From NCBI GenBank assembly GCA_910587195.1, contig CAJUKL010000004.1:1-64000 (forward strand): a stretch of DNA of 64,000 bases, given 5' to 3'. The position numbers were made by a program, and so were the translations under genes. Source of the stretch: an uncultured Clostridia bacterium. GTDB lineage: Bacteria > Bacillota > Clostridia > Lachnospirales > Anaerotignaceae. The notes under the pieces are model-generated. The model saw nothing but the letters and a program-made list of their open reading frames with translations. It searched no databases and was not told where the DNA came from. The number at the start of each line of letters is the position of its first letter. The first letter of the stretch is position 1. Below, in pieces: positions 1-9,264 of this stretch.

Positions 1-421
1 TTGCTCAAGCTTTTTTCACTTACTTTCTTGAAAGAAAGTAAGCAAAGAACTTTTGCGCAAAACTTCGTTTTGCTGCCGTGCAGGGAAGTTGAACAGTTAT
101 TGCGGTTGAACGAGAACAGAACACCAGCAGTTAAAAATTTGTTCTGTTCCGTTCGAAAAAAGAATAGTTTTTGCTCAAGCTTTTTTCAAAAAGCTTGTAG
201 GTTGTAGGGCAAAGCCCTACGGTCTTTTTACGCTTGCAAGCGTGTTTTTGAAGGGGTACAAAGCGTAAACTTTGGGGAAACTTTTCACAAGTGAAAAAAG
301 TTTCCCCAAGAACTTCCGACTTTCATTAAGCTCATATAAACTGGTTTTTTCACAAACTATGCTATTTTTAAACTTAAATGATTATAATTTTTGCAAAAAA
401 GTTTTTATACATTTGCCCTAA
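1..421 (+). repeat. Mosaic intergenic repeat, copy A
   Basis: This gene-free stretch is one copy of the hairpin-rich repeat found at many other places in the window. In order it shows the palindrome CTTTCTTGAAAGAAAG with pairing flanks (19-42), the GCAAAACTTCGTTTTGC hairpin, an AAGCTTTTTTCAAAAAGCTT palindrome (about 180-200), a GTAGGGC/GCCCTAC hairpin, a CGCTTGCAAGCG palindrome and a GGGGAAAC/GTTTCCCC hairpin (about 277-310). The tail at about 318-421 also occurs, inverted, at 53.2 kb. Bases 1-18 look like the end of a further unit cut by the window edge. Small open frames inside are not protein-like. Confidence 0.85.
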
Positions 422-427
422 CAAACA

Positions 428-451
428 AAAAGAAGCAATCGCTTCTTTTTT
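428..451 (+). terminator. Intrinsic terminator
   Basis: A GAAGC-AATC-GCTTC hairpin is followed directly by a run of six T. It ends transcription arriving from the repeat side, just before the DUF3592-like gene. Confidence 0.7.
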
Positions 452-483
452 GTTATTATAAAATAAAAAAATGAGGGGATTCT

Positions 484-885
484 ATGGAAATTTATTTTTT
501 TATGTCATTTTTATTTGGTTTTGGAGGACTGGGAATTTTAGGAATTGCTATTACAATGCATCGTTCTGCTCAAAAATAGCGGAAACAAGCTACTGTTTAT
601 GCAGAAGCTACCATTATACAGATAATTGTGGATAGTCATTCTAAACGGAACTATATCTATGAATTTTATGTGAATGGGATAGCAAAACAGGTTCTATTTG
701 CTGGAAAAAGGTATCGGAAAGAGGGAGATATCATATCTATTTTTTATGACCCTAAACATCCAGAAATGATATATGTTCCTGAACTTCAGCCATGTATGGC
801 AATGTTTGGCTTGTATTTTATTGGCATAATCTGGATTATCAGTAGTATATCATCCTTTATATTTTGGAAATTGGGGATAAAATAA
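484..885 (+). pseudogene. DUF3592-like membrane protein, interrupted by in-frame TAG
   Basis: Reading from the ATG at 484, which follows a GAGGGG-type ribosome site, gives a hydrophobic N-terminal segment of about 25 residues. An amber codon follows at 577-579. The same frame then continues without a shift to 885 with a DUF3592-like middle (a YEFYVNG core and an FYDPKHPE motif) and a second hydrophobic segment near the end. The full reading would be about 133 codons, a normal size for this membrane-associated family of unknown function. The fragment from 628 onward has no ribosome site of its own. This is most simply a pseudogene made by one point mutation; a sequencing error or stop readthrough is possible. 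Confidence 0.7.
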
Positions 886-890
886 TATTT

Positions 891-932
891 ATCCTTGGAG
901 AATTTTTTGGAAAATAGAAATTCCCCAAGGAT
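891..932. terminator. Bidirectional terminator between convergent genes
   Basis: An ATCCTTGG/CCAAGGAT inverted repeat, extended by an AATTT/AAATT-rich stem, lies between the end of the DUF3592-like gene and the stop of metY on the other strand. Confidence 0.7.
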
Positions 933-949
933 TTATTATAAAGAAAGTA

Positions 950-2224
950 TTACATTTTTTCAAATGCCTGTTCCAAATCTGCTATAATATCATCAATATG
1001 TTCTGTTCCAATAGAAAGACGAATGGTAGTTGGTGCAATGCCACAGGCTTCTAATTCCTTATCTGTCATTTGAGAGTGCGTTGTTCCCGCTGGATTGATA
1101 ACCAAAGATTTTACATCTGCAACATTTGCTAACAAAGAAAATAATTTTAAGTTATCAACAAAACGGTTTGCATCTTCTCTTGTGCCTTTTGTTTCTATGG
1201 TAAAAATAGAAGCACCACCTTTTGGTAAATATTTTTGATATAATTTATGATAAGGGCTATTTGGTAAAGAAGGATGATTTACCTTTGCTACTTTTGGGTG
1301 CTTTGCTAAATATTCTACTACTTTTAAAGTATTTTCCACATGACGTTCTACTCGTAAAGAAAGGGTTTCCAAGCCTTGTAAAAACAAAAAAGAATGGAAA
1401 GGACTTAAACAAGCACCTGTATCACGAAGCAATACCACTCTTGCCCTTGTAATATAAGCTGCTTTTCCCGCTGTTTTTGTAAAACTAATGCCATGATAGC
1501 TTGGGTCTGGCTCTACTAAATGCGGAAATTTACCACTTGCTTCCCAGTCAAAATTACCACTATCTACAATAACTCCACCAATAGAGGTGCCATGACCACC
1601 GATAAATTTGGTAGCAGAATGCACCACAATATCTGCACCATATACAAAAGGTCTTAATAAATAAGGAGTTGCAAAAGTGCTATCTACAATCAATGGAATT
1701 TTGTGTGCATGAGCAATTTCTGCTACCTTTTCTATATCAATCATGCTTGCATTTGGATTTCCAATAGATTCAATATATAATAATTTTGTGTTTGGCTGTA
1801 TTGCATTTTCAAAATTAGAAACATCATCTGGATTTACAAAAGTTGTTGTAATTCCGCTTTTGGATAAAGTATGTGCAAAAAGATTAAAGGTGCCACCATA
1901 AAGTGTATTAGCTGAAACAATATGGTCACCCATTTTTGCAATATTTTGTACAGCATACGTAACAGCAGCGGAACCAGAAGCTAAAGCCAAAGCACCAACA
2001 CCGCCCTCTAAAGCATTAATACGTGCTTCAAAAACGTCTGTGGTAGGGTTCATCATACGACTGTAAATATTTCCTTCTGCTTTTAAATCAAATAAATCAG
2101 CAGCATGTTGGCAACTGTCAAATACATAAGAAGTTGTTTGATAAACAGGGACAGCACGGGAATGTGTAGTAGGGTCGGCTGTTTCTTGTCCTGCATGAAG
2201 TTGTAATGTTTCAAAACGGTACAT
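950..2224 (-). CDS. metY: O-acetyl-L-homoserine sulfhydrylase (MetY)
   Basis: A PLP enzyme that makes homocysteine from O-acetylhomoserine and sulfide in the cytosol, by direct sulfhydrylation for methionine synthesis. The 424-residue protein has the typical MetY start (FETLQLHAGQ, then PVYQTTSYVF) and the PLP-lysine motif SATKFIGGHG with Lys206. The long mid-region insert (DPSYHG, near residue 245) separates MetY from the shorter cystathionine gamma-synthase and gamma-lyase enzymes. The gene stands alone and diverges from proC across 148 bases. A good AGGAGG site precedes the ATG. No SAM riboswitch or T-box is visible in the leader. The family call is firm; substrate preference (acetyl against succinyl homoserine) is inferred from length and motifs. 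Confidence 0.93.
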   Translation of the reverse strand: MYRFETLQLHAGQETADPTTHSRAVPVYQTTSYVFDSCQHAADLFDLKAEGNIYSRMMNPTTDVFEARINALEGGVGALALASGSAAVTYAVQNIAKMGDHIVSANTLYGGTFNLFAHTLSKSGITTTFVNPDDVSNFENAIQPNTKLLYIESIGNPNASMIDIEKVAEIAHAHKIPLIVDSTFATPYLLRPFVYGADIVVHSATKFIGGHGTSIGGVIVDSGNFDWEASGKFPHLVEPDPSYHGISFTKTAGKAAYITRARVVLLRDTGACLSPFHSFLFLQGLETLSLRVERHVENTLKVVEYLAKHPKVAKVNHPSLPNSPYHKLYQKYLPKGGASIFTIETKGTREDANRFVDNLKLFSLLANVADVKSLVINPAGTTHSQMTDKELEACGIAPTTIRLSIGTEHIDDIIADLEQAFEKM

Positions 2225-2372
2225 AAATGATTCCTCCTTTGTTGTTGAGCAATTTAATTTGACTTATTGTATAGCCTTTTTACTTACTTTGTCAATATTT
2301 CAAAAAATTCTTTTTATAAAAACAAAAAAGTGATACAATAAAGCAAGCAAATCAAATAAAGGAGGAAACAAC

Positions 2373-3185
2373 ATGAATTTTGGGTTTATCGGTGCTGGAA
2401 ATATGGTCAGTGCTATTGTAAAAGGTATGACAGTTGGTACCAAAAGCTATGAGGGAAATTGCATTTATATTACAAGTAAATCAGGAGTTACTGCCAAAGA
2501 ATTAGCAAAAACTTGTTCAGCACATTTTTGTGAAACAGCAGAAGAAGTAGTGTCCTATTCTAATGTTGTTGTATTAGGGGTAAAGCCACACATTTTAGCA
2601 GAAGTTTTACCCAATATCAAGCAAGCCATTCAGAAAAAAAATCCGTTGATAATTTCTATTGCAGCCGGCAAAACATTGGAATATCTTGCTTCTTTTTTAG
2701 CAGAAAAAACGCCTATTGTTAGAGTTATGCCAAATATCAATGGAAAAATAGGCGCATCTACAACAGGTATCTGTAAAAATGACTTTGTGACAAAAGAACA
2801 ATTTCAAATAGCAAAAGAAATGTTTGCTACCATAGGCAGCGTTGCAGAAATTTCAGAGGAGCAGTTTTCCATTTTTAGTGTGATTGGAGGTGCTTCTGTA
2901 GCATTTGCTTACTTATATATAGATGCTTTAGCAAGAGCGGGATTAAAAGCAGGAATGTCTAAAAAGCAAGCATTAGAAATTACAGCACAAACTGTTTTAG
3001 GAAGTGCAAAAATGGTATTGGAAAGTGGAGAACATCCCTATGCTTTAATTGACCAAGTTTGTTCTCCTGGTGGTACAACCATAGAGGGTATCTGTGCTTT
3101 ACAACAAAATGGATTTGAAAATACATTAGTCAAGGCATTTGATGCAGTATTAGAAAAAGATAAAAAAATTGGAGAAAAAAAATAA
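2373..3185 (+). CDS. proC: Pyrroline-5-carboxylate reductase
   Basis: Catalyses the last step of proline synthesis, NAD(P)H reduction of 1-pyrroline-5-carboxylate. The 270-residue protein starts with the Rossmann motif GFIGAGNM and carries VVLGVKPH, the family motif RVMPNING (residues about 117-124) and the C-terminal segment DQVCSPGGTTIEG, all diagnostic of ProC. The length is normal. The start has a perfect AAAGGAGG site eight bases upstream. The stop lies 10 bases before the start of the next gene, so the two are probably cotranscribed. Confidence 0.95.
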   Translation: MNFGFIGAGNMVSAIVKGMTVGTKSYEGNCIYITSKSGVTAKELAKTCSAHFCETAEEVVSYSNVVVLGVKPHILAEVLPNIKQAIQKKNPLIISIAAGKTLEYLASFLAEKTPIVRVMPNINGKIGASTTGICKNDFVTKEQFQIAKEMFATIGSVAEISEEQFSIFSVIGGASVAFAYLYIDALARAGLKAGMSKKQALEITAQTVLGSAKMVLESGEHPYALIDQVCSPGGTTIEGICALQQNGFENTLVKAFDAVLEKDKKIGEKK

Positions 3186-3195
3186 GGAGAAAAAT

Positions 3196-3513
3196 ATGGT
3201 ATCATCACCAGAATATGTTGCATTTATTGCAGAACAATTATCAGAGTTAGAACAAATTTCTTATCGAAAAATGTTTGGAGAATATGCTTTTTATTATAAA
3301 GGAAAAGTACTTGGCGGTGTTTATGATAATCGCTTTTTGATTAAGATTACAAAAAGTAACCAAAAACTTTGCGAAAACTTTGTGCAAGAATTACCTTATG
3401 AGGGTGCAAAACCTATGCTATTGATAAGTGAAGTAGATGACAAAGTTTTTTTAAAAAATTTGGTAGAAGTTACATGGGAGGAGTTACCCTTTCCGAAAAA
3501 AAGAAAAGTATGA
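3196..3513 (+). CDS. TfoX N-terminal domain protein
   Basis: A 105-residue protein with the TfoX N-terminal fold signature: RKMFGEYAFYYKGKVLGGVY near the start, then DNRFLIKI and an LPY.GAKPML-like segment. In Gammaproteobacteria this domain belongs to a competence regulator. Clostridial stand-alone versions have no established role, so no function is assigned. The start at 3196 is chosen because AAGGAG ends eight bases before it; a longer frame from 3169 would overlap proC. It probably forms a two-gene operon with proC. Confidence 0.75.
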   Translation: MVSSPEYVAFIAEQLSELEQISYRKMFGEYAFYYKGKVLGGVYDNRFLIKITKSNQKLCENFVQELPYEGAKPMLLISEVDDKVFLKNLVEVTWEELPFPKKRKV

Positions 3514-3891
3514 GTTGTAAATATCTACCAAATAATAAAGTGTTTTAAAAAGAATAGTTAATTTTTAGGACATATATTTTTTAACAAGAAAGACAACAGT
3601 AAAAATATAATTTTGTCATCAATCATAAGTTGATAAAATGTACAAAAAAAGGAACGATACGATTATGCAATTTTAATGAATTTTGCTTTTTTATGGATAT
3701 ATAAAACAATAAAAAGTGGTATATGCTAGAAAAAAACCTTTTTTTTCACAAAAATATCACTTTTTTTTTATGAAAACATTTCATTCTTTAAAAATGTCAC
3801 TATCTATTCAAGACAAAGGTAAATAATGAATGTGTTGAAAATACCATTTTTTTATAGGATAATAAATATATCGAAAGGTTGGTTTTTAAAA
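3514..3891 (+). promoter_or_regulatory. mtlR upstream region with duplicated start-site segment
   Basis: AT-rich intergenic region with no convincing gene. It holds a long imperfect hairpin (AAAAGTGG...TATCACTTTT, about 3712-3770) ending in a T run. It also holds a direct repeat of about 18 bases, TTTAAAAATGTCACTATC, at about 3787-3804 and again at about 3885-3902, where the second copy contains the start codon chosen for mtlR. No clear catabolite-response element was recognised. Confidence 0.4.
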
Positions 3892-6030
3892 ATGTCACTA
3901 TCAGAAGAAAATCCAAAGACAGGTTTAACTGCAAGACAAAAAGCCATCATTGAGATTCTAACAAAATTTACAGCAACAAATCCTGTTACAATTTCTGCTA
4001 TTTCAGAAAAATTAAATTTAAGCTCTCGCACCATATTGAGAGAAATGCCCGATATTGAACGCTGGCTTTCTGAAAACAATTTTAAATTTATTCGCAAGCC
4101 TGGTGTGGGCTTGATATTAGAAGAAAGCCTCGAAAATCAAAAAAAGATATTGGAACTTTTAGATGTAGAATCTGTCAAAAAAGTATATTCCAAAGAACAA
4201 AGACGAAAATTTCTTTTAGGAGAACTTTTGTCAAGTAAAGAACCACGAAAATCTTTTTATTTTACATCAAAGTTTAAAATATCAGAAGGCACCTTGAGTA
4301 ATGATTTAGATGTTTTAGGAAAATGGCTTGCTACCTATCACATCCATATTATTAGAAAGCAGGGCTTAGGAATTTACTTAGAAGGAACAGAAGAAAATTA
4401 TAGACAGGCGATTGCAAATGTTGTTTATGACTTTATGGAAGAAAAAGAAATTCTTAGTTTGTTAAGTGGGCATCAGACTGCCGAAGATGCTCCAAAAATT
4501 TATTCTCATAACAAACTGCTTCATTTTTTAGATGAAAAAATTGTAAAAGTAGTGGAACAACTTTTATCAGAAACAGAACAAAAACTAAAAATTAAATATA
4601 CCGATAGTGCATATATTGGTTTAGTGGTTCATATTTCTCTTGCGATTAAAAGAATCCAAAATTTAGAAAAAATTGAAATGGAACAACAAAAACTGCAAAA
4701 ACTTTTGCTTACTCCAGAATATTCTGTTGCAGAAGAAATTGCACAAGGACTTTCGGAACACTTAGAGGTAGAAATTCCCGCAGATGAAATTGGTTTTATT
4801 ACAATGCATTTGTTAAGTGCAAAAATTTGGTTTTTAGATGAAAATGCAATGTTTTTTGATAAAAAAAATGATGTTCGAGAACTGGTAAAAGATATGATAA
4901 CCATCGTAGAACAAGAATTGGGGGTTTCATTAAAAGAGAGTGAAGCGCTTTACGAAGATTTAATACAACATATTTTACCTGCCATCAATCGTTTATCCAT
5001 GAATGTGTATATTAAAAATGCACAATTACAAACTATAAAAGAAAGTTATAAAGACATTTTTAATGCTACAGCAAAGGCTTGTGAATTACTCAAAAAGGAA
5101 ACCGCTGTCAAAGAAGTTCCAGAAACAGAAATTGCGTTTATTGCAATGCACTTTGGTGCAGCAGTAGAAAAATTACATTCCAAGCAAAAACAATTTTGTA
5201 TTGCTGTTGTTTGTCCCACAGGAATGGGGACTTCTCGAATGTTAGCTGCAAATTTAGAAAAAGAATTTCATAATTTAGAAATTTGTTGTATTTTATCTGC
5301 ATTACATATTAATGTGCAAAAGTTAGCAGAAGAAGGAATTGATTTTATTGTTTCTACTGTAGAATTGGATGTAGACTATGCCTATGCTTATGTAAGTCCC
5401 ATTTTAACAGAGCAGGACAAAGTGCTTTTGATAGAGCTTATGAAAAAAGCAGAAACAACAAAAAAACCAACAGCTGTGCAACATACAAAAATTGCAAAAC
5501 GTGCAACAAAACAAGATATTATCTACATGACAGAAATAGGAATAGAAATAATACAATTATTAAATCATTTGCGATTTTTGATGATACAGCGAACAACAAA
5601 TTTGTGGGAACTTCTCCCATTGGCTGGCAGAATGTTTACAAAAGAGAAGGAAAAAGCAAATCGTGTTGTCATGGCACTGCAAGAAAGGGAAAAAAAAGGA
5701 GAAACTTATATTTCCAGTTTAGAAATTATGCTTTTTCACTGTAAAACAGAAGAAGTAGACCATTGTCGGTTAGGTTACATTGGTTTAAGGGAACCTTATC
5801 GAAAAAAAGATGGATGGGTGAAAGGTGCAGTTGTTATGCTGATTCCAAAATCAGATGTTTGTTTAGAAATTATGAGTGTGATTAGTGGTGCTTTTATTGA
5901 AGATGCAGAAATGATCTCTTTTTTACATCATTTGGAACAAGAAGCATTTGCAAAAACATTAGAACAACATTTAGGACAGTATTATCAAAGATGTTTTGAC
6001 GGATTGCATCAGCCCAAAAAAATATTATAA
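3892..6030 (+). CDS. mtlR: MtlR-type PRD transcriptional activator of mannitol genes
   Basis: A PTS-regulated transcription factor expected to switch on the mannitol genes. The order is a DeoR/HTH_11-like helix-turn-helix (TARQKAIIEIL, ISEKLNLSSRTILREM), a second Mga-like helix-turn-helix (KISEGTLSNDLDVLGKWL), two PRD domains with conserved histidines (VVHISLAIKR; AFIAMHFGAAV), an EIIB-like domain with the phospho-cysteine motif CPTGMGTSRM, and a C-terminal EIIA-like domain. At 712 residues it is close to the usual ~700 of MtlR. An upstream ATG at 3826 with an AAAGGT site is possible, but the start at 3892 fits the N-terminus of the family better. It sits 15 bases before mtlA, which supports the mannitol assignment over other PRD regulators. 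Confidence 0.85.
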   Translation: MSLSEENPKTGLTARQKAIIEILTKFTATNPVTISAISEKLNLSSRTILREMPDIERWLSENNFKFIRKPGVGLILEESLENQKKILELLDVESVKKVYSKEQRRKFLLGELLSSKEPRKSFYFTSKFKISEGTLSNDLDVLGKWLATYHIHIIRKQGLGIYLEGTEENYRQAIANVVYDFMEEKEILSLLSGHQTAEDAPKIYSHNKLLHFLDEKIVKVVEQLLSETEQKLKIKYTDSAYIGLVVHISLAIKRIQNLEKIEMEQQKLQKLLLTPEYSVAEEIAQGLSEHLEVEIPADEIGFITMHLLSAKIWFLDENAMFFDKKNDVRELVKDMITIVEQELGVSLKESEALYEDLIQHILPAINRLSMNVYIKNAQLQTIKESYKDIFNATAKACELLKKETAVKEVPETEIAFIAMHFGAAVEKLHSKQKQFCIAVVCPTGMGTSRMLAANLEKEFHNLEICCILSALHINVQKLAEEGIDFIVSTVELDVDYAYAYVSPILTEQDKVLLIELMKKAETTKKPTAVQHTKIAKRATKQDIIYMTEIGIEIIQLLNHLRFLMIQRTTNLWELLPLAGRMFTKEKEKANRVVMALQEREKKGETYISSLEIMLFHCKTEEVDHCRLGYIGLREPYRKKDGWVKGAVVMLIPKSDVCLEIMSVISGAFIEDAEMISFLHHLEQEAFAKTLEQHLGQYYQRCFDGLHQPKKIL

Positions 6031-6045
6031 AAGAGGAGAGATAGT

Positions 6046-7929
6046 ATGAAAACTGCAGTCCAAAAGTTTGGTAAGTTTTTAAGTGCAATGGTTATGCCTA
6101 ATATTGGTGCTTTCATTGCTTGGGGTCTTATTACTGCATTATTTATTGAAGCAGGATGGCTTCCTAATGAACAATTAGCAAGCATACAAAGTCCTATGCT
6201 GACTTATTTGCTGCCTGTATTGATAGCGTATCAAGGCGGTAAAATGGTAGGCGGAGATAGAGGTGCTGTTATGGCAGCAATCGCAACGCTTGGTGTTATC
6301 TGTGGTACAGATGCAAAAATGCTCATAGGCGGTATGTTAATGGGTCCTTTTGCTGGTTTAGTTATTAAGAAATTTGACCAAGCAGTAGATGGCAAAATTC
6401 CTGCTGGTTTTGAAATGCTTGTAAACAACTTCTCTGTTGGTATTATAGGTATGATATTAGCAATCTTTGGTTACTATGTAATTGGTCCAGTTATGGCAGC
6501 AGTATTGGCATTCCTTTCTGGCGGTGTTGGTTTCTTGATTGACCATAAATTGCTTCCTTTGGTTGGTATCTTTATTGAGCCTGCAAAAGTATTGTTCTTA
6601 AACAATGCAATCAACCATGGTATCTTTACACCAATCGGTACAGAACAAGCATTGGAAACAGGAAAATCTATTATGTATATGATTGAAGCAAATCCTGGTC
6701 CCGGTTTGGGAGTTTTAACTGCTTACTGGTTATTTTCCAAAGACAAAACAACAAAATCTTCTGCACCTGGTGCAATGATTATCCACTTCTTTGGTGGTAT
6801 TCATGAAATCTATTTCCCATATGTTCTTATGAATCCAATTGTATTGATTGCTCCTATCTGTGCATCTGTTGTAGCAATCTTATTCTACTCTATGATGGGT
6901 GCAGGTTTAGTAGGTCCATCTTCTCCAGGTTCTATATTTGCTTTTATGGCAGTATCACCAAAAGGAGAACAAATTACAGTATTACTTGGTGTTTTAATTG
7001 CAGCAATCGTATCTTTCTTGATAGCTTCTCCTATCATAAAAATGTCTGGTGCAAAGAACTTAGATGAAGCAACATCTCAAATGCAAAGTATGAAAGCACA
7101 AGCAAAAGGTACAGCAGCTCCTTCTGCTCCAGTTAACACAGGCGCTATTCCTGGTGTGGTAAAGAAAATTGTATTCTCTTGCGACGCTGGTATGGGTTCC
7201 AGTGCTATGGGTGCTACAAAATTTAGAAACAGAATTAAACCTTTAAACTTAGGTATCACTGTTATCAATACATCAGTTGACAATGTACCTGCTGATGCGG
7301 ACATTGTTGTATGTCAGGAAGTATTGCAAGAAAGAGCAAGAGCTTCAGGACCACAAGCACATATTATTACCATTGGAAACTTTTTAGCAGACCCTAATTT
7401 AGATGCACTTTACAAAACATTAGAGCAAAGAGCAAACGGTGGTGGAGCAACTCCAGCAGCAGCAGAACCAACACCAGCTCCAGCAGCAGAGCTTGCAAAA
7501 CCAGCTAAAACAGATGTTATTATTAAAGAAGGTATTAAAACAGGTTTGCCTAGTGTTACAAAAGAGGAAGCAATTCAGGCAGCAGGTGAGTTATTACATC
7601 AATTAGGTTATGTTAATGAAAGTTATATTCCAGCAATGCAAGAAAGAGAAAGAACCGTTAGTACCTATATGGGACTTGGTGTAGCAATTCCTCATGGTAC
7701 CGCAGAAGCAAAAGGAGAAGTAAAGAAAACAGGTATTGTTATGTTGCAATATCCAGATGGTGTATCTTTTGGAGAAGAAAAAGCATATCTTGTCTTTGGT
7801 ATTGCGGGTATTGGAGATGAACACCTTGACCTTTTAGCAAAAATTGGTGGAATTATTGAAGAAGAAGCACAATTAGAAAAATTAAAAACAGTAACAAGTC
7901 CAGAAGAAGTTTTGGCTATGTTTCAATAA
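6046..7929 (+). CDS. mtlA: Mannitol PTS permease, fused EIICBA
   Basis: Imports D-mannitol through the membrane and phosphorylates it to mannitol-1-phosphate. The 627-residue protein has an N-terminal EIIC membrane domain (residues about 1-340, with the substrate-site motif GGIHEIYFPYV). An EIIB domain follows with phospho-Cys379 in FSCDAGMGSSAMG, then an Ala/Pro-rich linker (about 465-490) and an EIIA domain with phospho-His550 in GVAIPHGT. This C-B-A fusion resembles E. coli MtlA (637 residues); many Firmicutes encode EIIA as a separate mtlF. The start has a GAGGAGAG site 15 bases after mtlR. A hairpin downstream separates it from mtlD. Confidence 0.95.
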   Translation: MKTAVQKFGKFLSAMVMPNIGAFIAWGLITALFIEAGWLPNEQLASIQSPMLTYLLPVLIAYQGGKMVGGDRGAVMAAIATLGVICGTDAKMLIGGMLMGPFAGLVIKKFDQAVDGKIPAGFEMLVNNFSVGIIGMILAIFGYYVIGPVMAAVLAFLSGGVGFLIDHKLLPLVGIFIEPAKVLFLNNAINHGIFTPIGTEQALETGKSIMYMIEANPGPGLGVLTAYWLFSKDKTTKSSAPGAMIIHFFGGIHEIYFPYVLMNPIVLIAPICASVVAILFYSMMGAGLVGPSSPGSIFAFMAVSPKGEQITVLLGVLIAAIVSFLIASPIIKMSGAKNLDEATSQMQSMKAQAKGTAAPSAPVNTGAIPGVVKKIVFSCDAGMGSSAMGATKFRNRIKPLNLGITVINTSVDNVPADADIVVCQEVLQERARASGPQAHIITIGNFLADPNLDALYKTLEQRANGGGATPAAAEPTPAPAAELAKPAKTDVIIKEGIKTGLPSVTKEEAIQAAGELLHQLGYVNESYIPAMQERERTVSTYMGLGVAIPHGTAEAKGEVKKTGIVMLQYPDGVSFGEEKAYLVFGIAGIGDEHLDLLAKIGGIIEEEAQLEKLKTVTSPEEVLAMFQ

Positions 7930-7936
7930 ATATAGT

Positions 7937-7970
7937 TATCCCACTTTCTTTTGAGGAAGTGGGATTTTTA
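7937..7970 (+). terminator. Hairpin terminator between mtlA and mtlD
   Basis: A TCCCACTTT/AAGTGGGA stem with a short loop is followed by five T. It lies between mtlA and mtlD and probably lowers readthrough into mtlD, so that permease and dehydrogenase are made in different amounts. Confidence 0.75.
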
Positions 7971-7998
7971 ATACATGATAAAAGAGGAGGAAAACGTT

Positions 7999-9147
7999 AT
8001 GAAAAAAGCAATACAATTTGGTGCAGGTAATATTGGCAGAGGATTTATTGGGGCTTTATTATCACAGGCAGGTTATCATGTTGTGTTTGCAGATGTAAAC
8101 AAAGACATGATTAATAAAATCAATGAAGATAAAAGCTACACCGTTCATATTATGGATGTGGAATGTAGTGAAATAAAAATTGAAAATATTTCTGGTGTAG
8201 ATTCCACAACAGATGCTGTTTTAGATGAAATCAAACAAGCAGAAGTCATTACAACAGCTGTTGGTTTAACCATATTGCCAAGGATTGCACCAACCATTGC
8301 CAAGGGTATTACAATGCGTCAACAAGCAGGTTCTGAAAGTTATTTAAACATTATTGCTTGCGAAAATGCAATTAAAGCAAGTTCCCAATTAAAAGAACAT
8401 GTTTATGCACAATTAGATGATGCTGCAAAAGCATATGCAGATAAATATGTTGGTTTCCCAGATTGTTCCGTTGATAGAATTGTACCTCCTGTAAAAAGTG
8501 AAAATTTTGTTGATGTTGTAGTAGAAAATTACTATGAATGGAATGTAGAACAAGCATCTTTTAAAGGAGAAATTCCTGCTATCAAAGGCATGAATTTAGC
8601 AGACAATTTAATGGCTTACATTGAAAGAAAATTGTTTACTTTAAACACAGGTCATTGCATTACTTCTTATTTGGGATATTTGAAAAAATATAGTACGATT
8701 GATGAAAGCATTGCAGATAAAAAAATATATAGCATTGTAAAAGCTGCTATGACAGAAAGTGGTAATGGTTTAATCAAAAAACATGGTTTTGATGCAGAAG
8801 CACACATGAAATATATTGATAAAATCATTGGTCGTTTTAAAAACCCATATTTAAAAGATGATGTTGCTAGAGTAGGCAGAGAACCTTTAAGAAAACTTAG
8901 CGCAACAGACAGACTTGTCAAACCATTGATGACAGCAGTAGGTTATGGACTTCCTGTAGACCATATTATTACAGGTATTGGTGCTGCATTACACTATGAC
9001 AATAAAGAGGATAAACAAAGTGTGGAACTGCAAGAAAAAATTGCAAAACTTGGAGTAAGAGATGCTATGTCAGAAATTTCCGGCATTTCTGACAAAGATT
9101 TATTAGATAAGATAGAAAAATCTTATCAAGATGTTATAAATTTATAA
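7999..9147 (+). CDS. mtlD: Mannitol-1-phosphate 5-dehydrogenase
   Basis: Oxidises mannitol-1-phosphate to fructose-6-phosphate with NAD+, feeding glycolysis. The protein starts with the Rossmann motif AIQFGAGNIGRGFIG and carries the long-chain polyol dehydrogenase segments IACENAI, DRIVPP and KLFTLNTGHC. With the start at 7999 it is 382 residues, the same as E. coli MtlD. That ATG is chosen because a strong GAGGAGG site lies just before it; an in-frame codon at 7975 lacks one. It is the last of the mannitol genes and is followed by ptsH from its own promoter region. Confidence 0.95.
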   Translation: MKKAIQFGAGNIGRGFIGALLSQAGYHVVFADVNKDMINKINEDKSYTVHIMDVECSEIKIENISGVDSTTDAVLDEIKQAEVITTAVGLTILPRIAPTIAKGITMRQQAGSESYLNIIACENAIKASSQLKEHVYAQLDDAAKAYADKYVGFPDCSVDRIVPPVKSENFVDVVVENYYEWNVEQASFKGEIPAIKGMNLADNLMAYIERKLFTLNTGHCITSYLGYLKKYSTIDESIADKKIYSIVKAAMTESGNGLIKKHGFDAEAHMKYIDKIIGRFKNPYLKDDVARVGREPLRKLSATDRLVKPLMTAVGYGLPVDHIITGIGAALHYDNKEDKQSVELQEKIAKLGVRDAMSEISGISDKDLLDKIEKSYQDVINL

Positions 9148-9169
9148 AATTAACCTAAATATTTTCCTT

Positions 9170-9204
9170 TTTTCTTTTCAAAATCATATAAAATAGTGTA
9201 TAAT
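9170..9204 (+). promoter_or_regulatory. Probable ptsH promoter
   Basis: A perfect TATAAT -10 box at 9199-9204 stands about 60 bases before the HPr start. The -35 is only a weak TTTTCA-like match. It suggests that ptsH-ptsI can be transcribed separately from the mannitol genes. Confidence 0.5.
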
Positions 9205-9264
9205 AGATGTATGTGTAATATTGACACAAAAAATAATTTCAATAAGAGAAGGAGAGAAAAAATT

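Noticed and set aside
1..207. 68-residue open frame at the start of the window
   Set aside because: It is a translation of the mosaic repeat; the same peptide-like strings appear wherever the repeat occurs.
2225..2372. SAM riboswitch or T-box before metY
   Set aside because: The 148-base interval has neither conserved core.
7077..7304. Antisense open frames inside mtlA, ptsI and other genes
   Set aside because: Shadows of strongly supported coding regions on the other strand.
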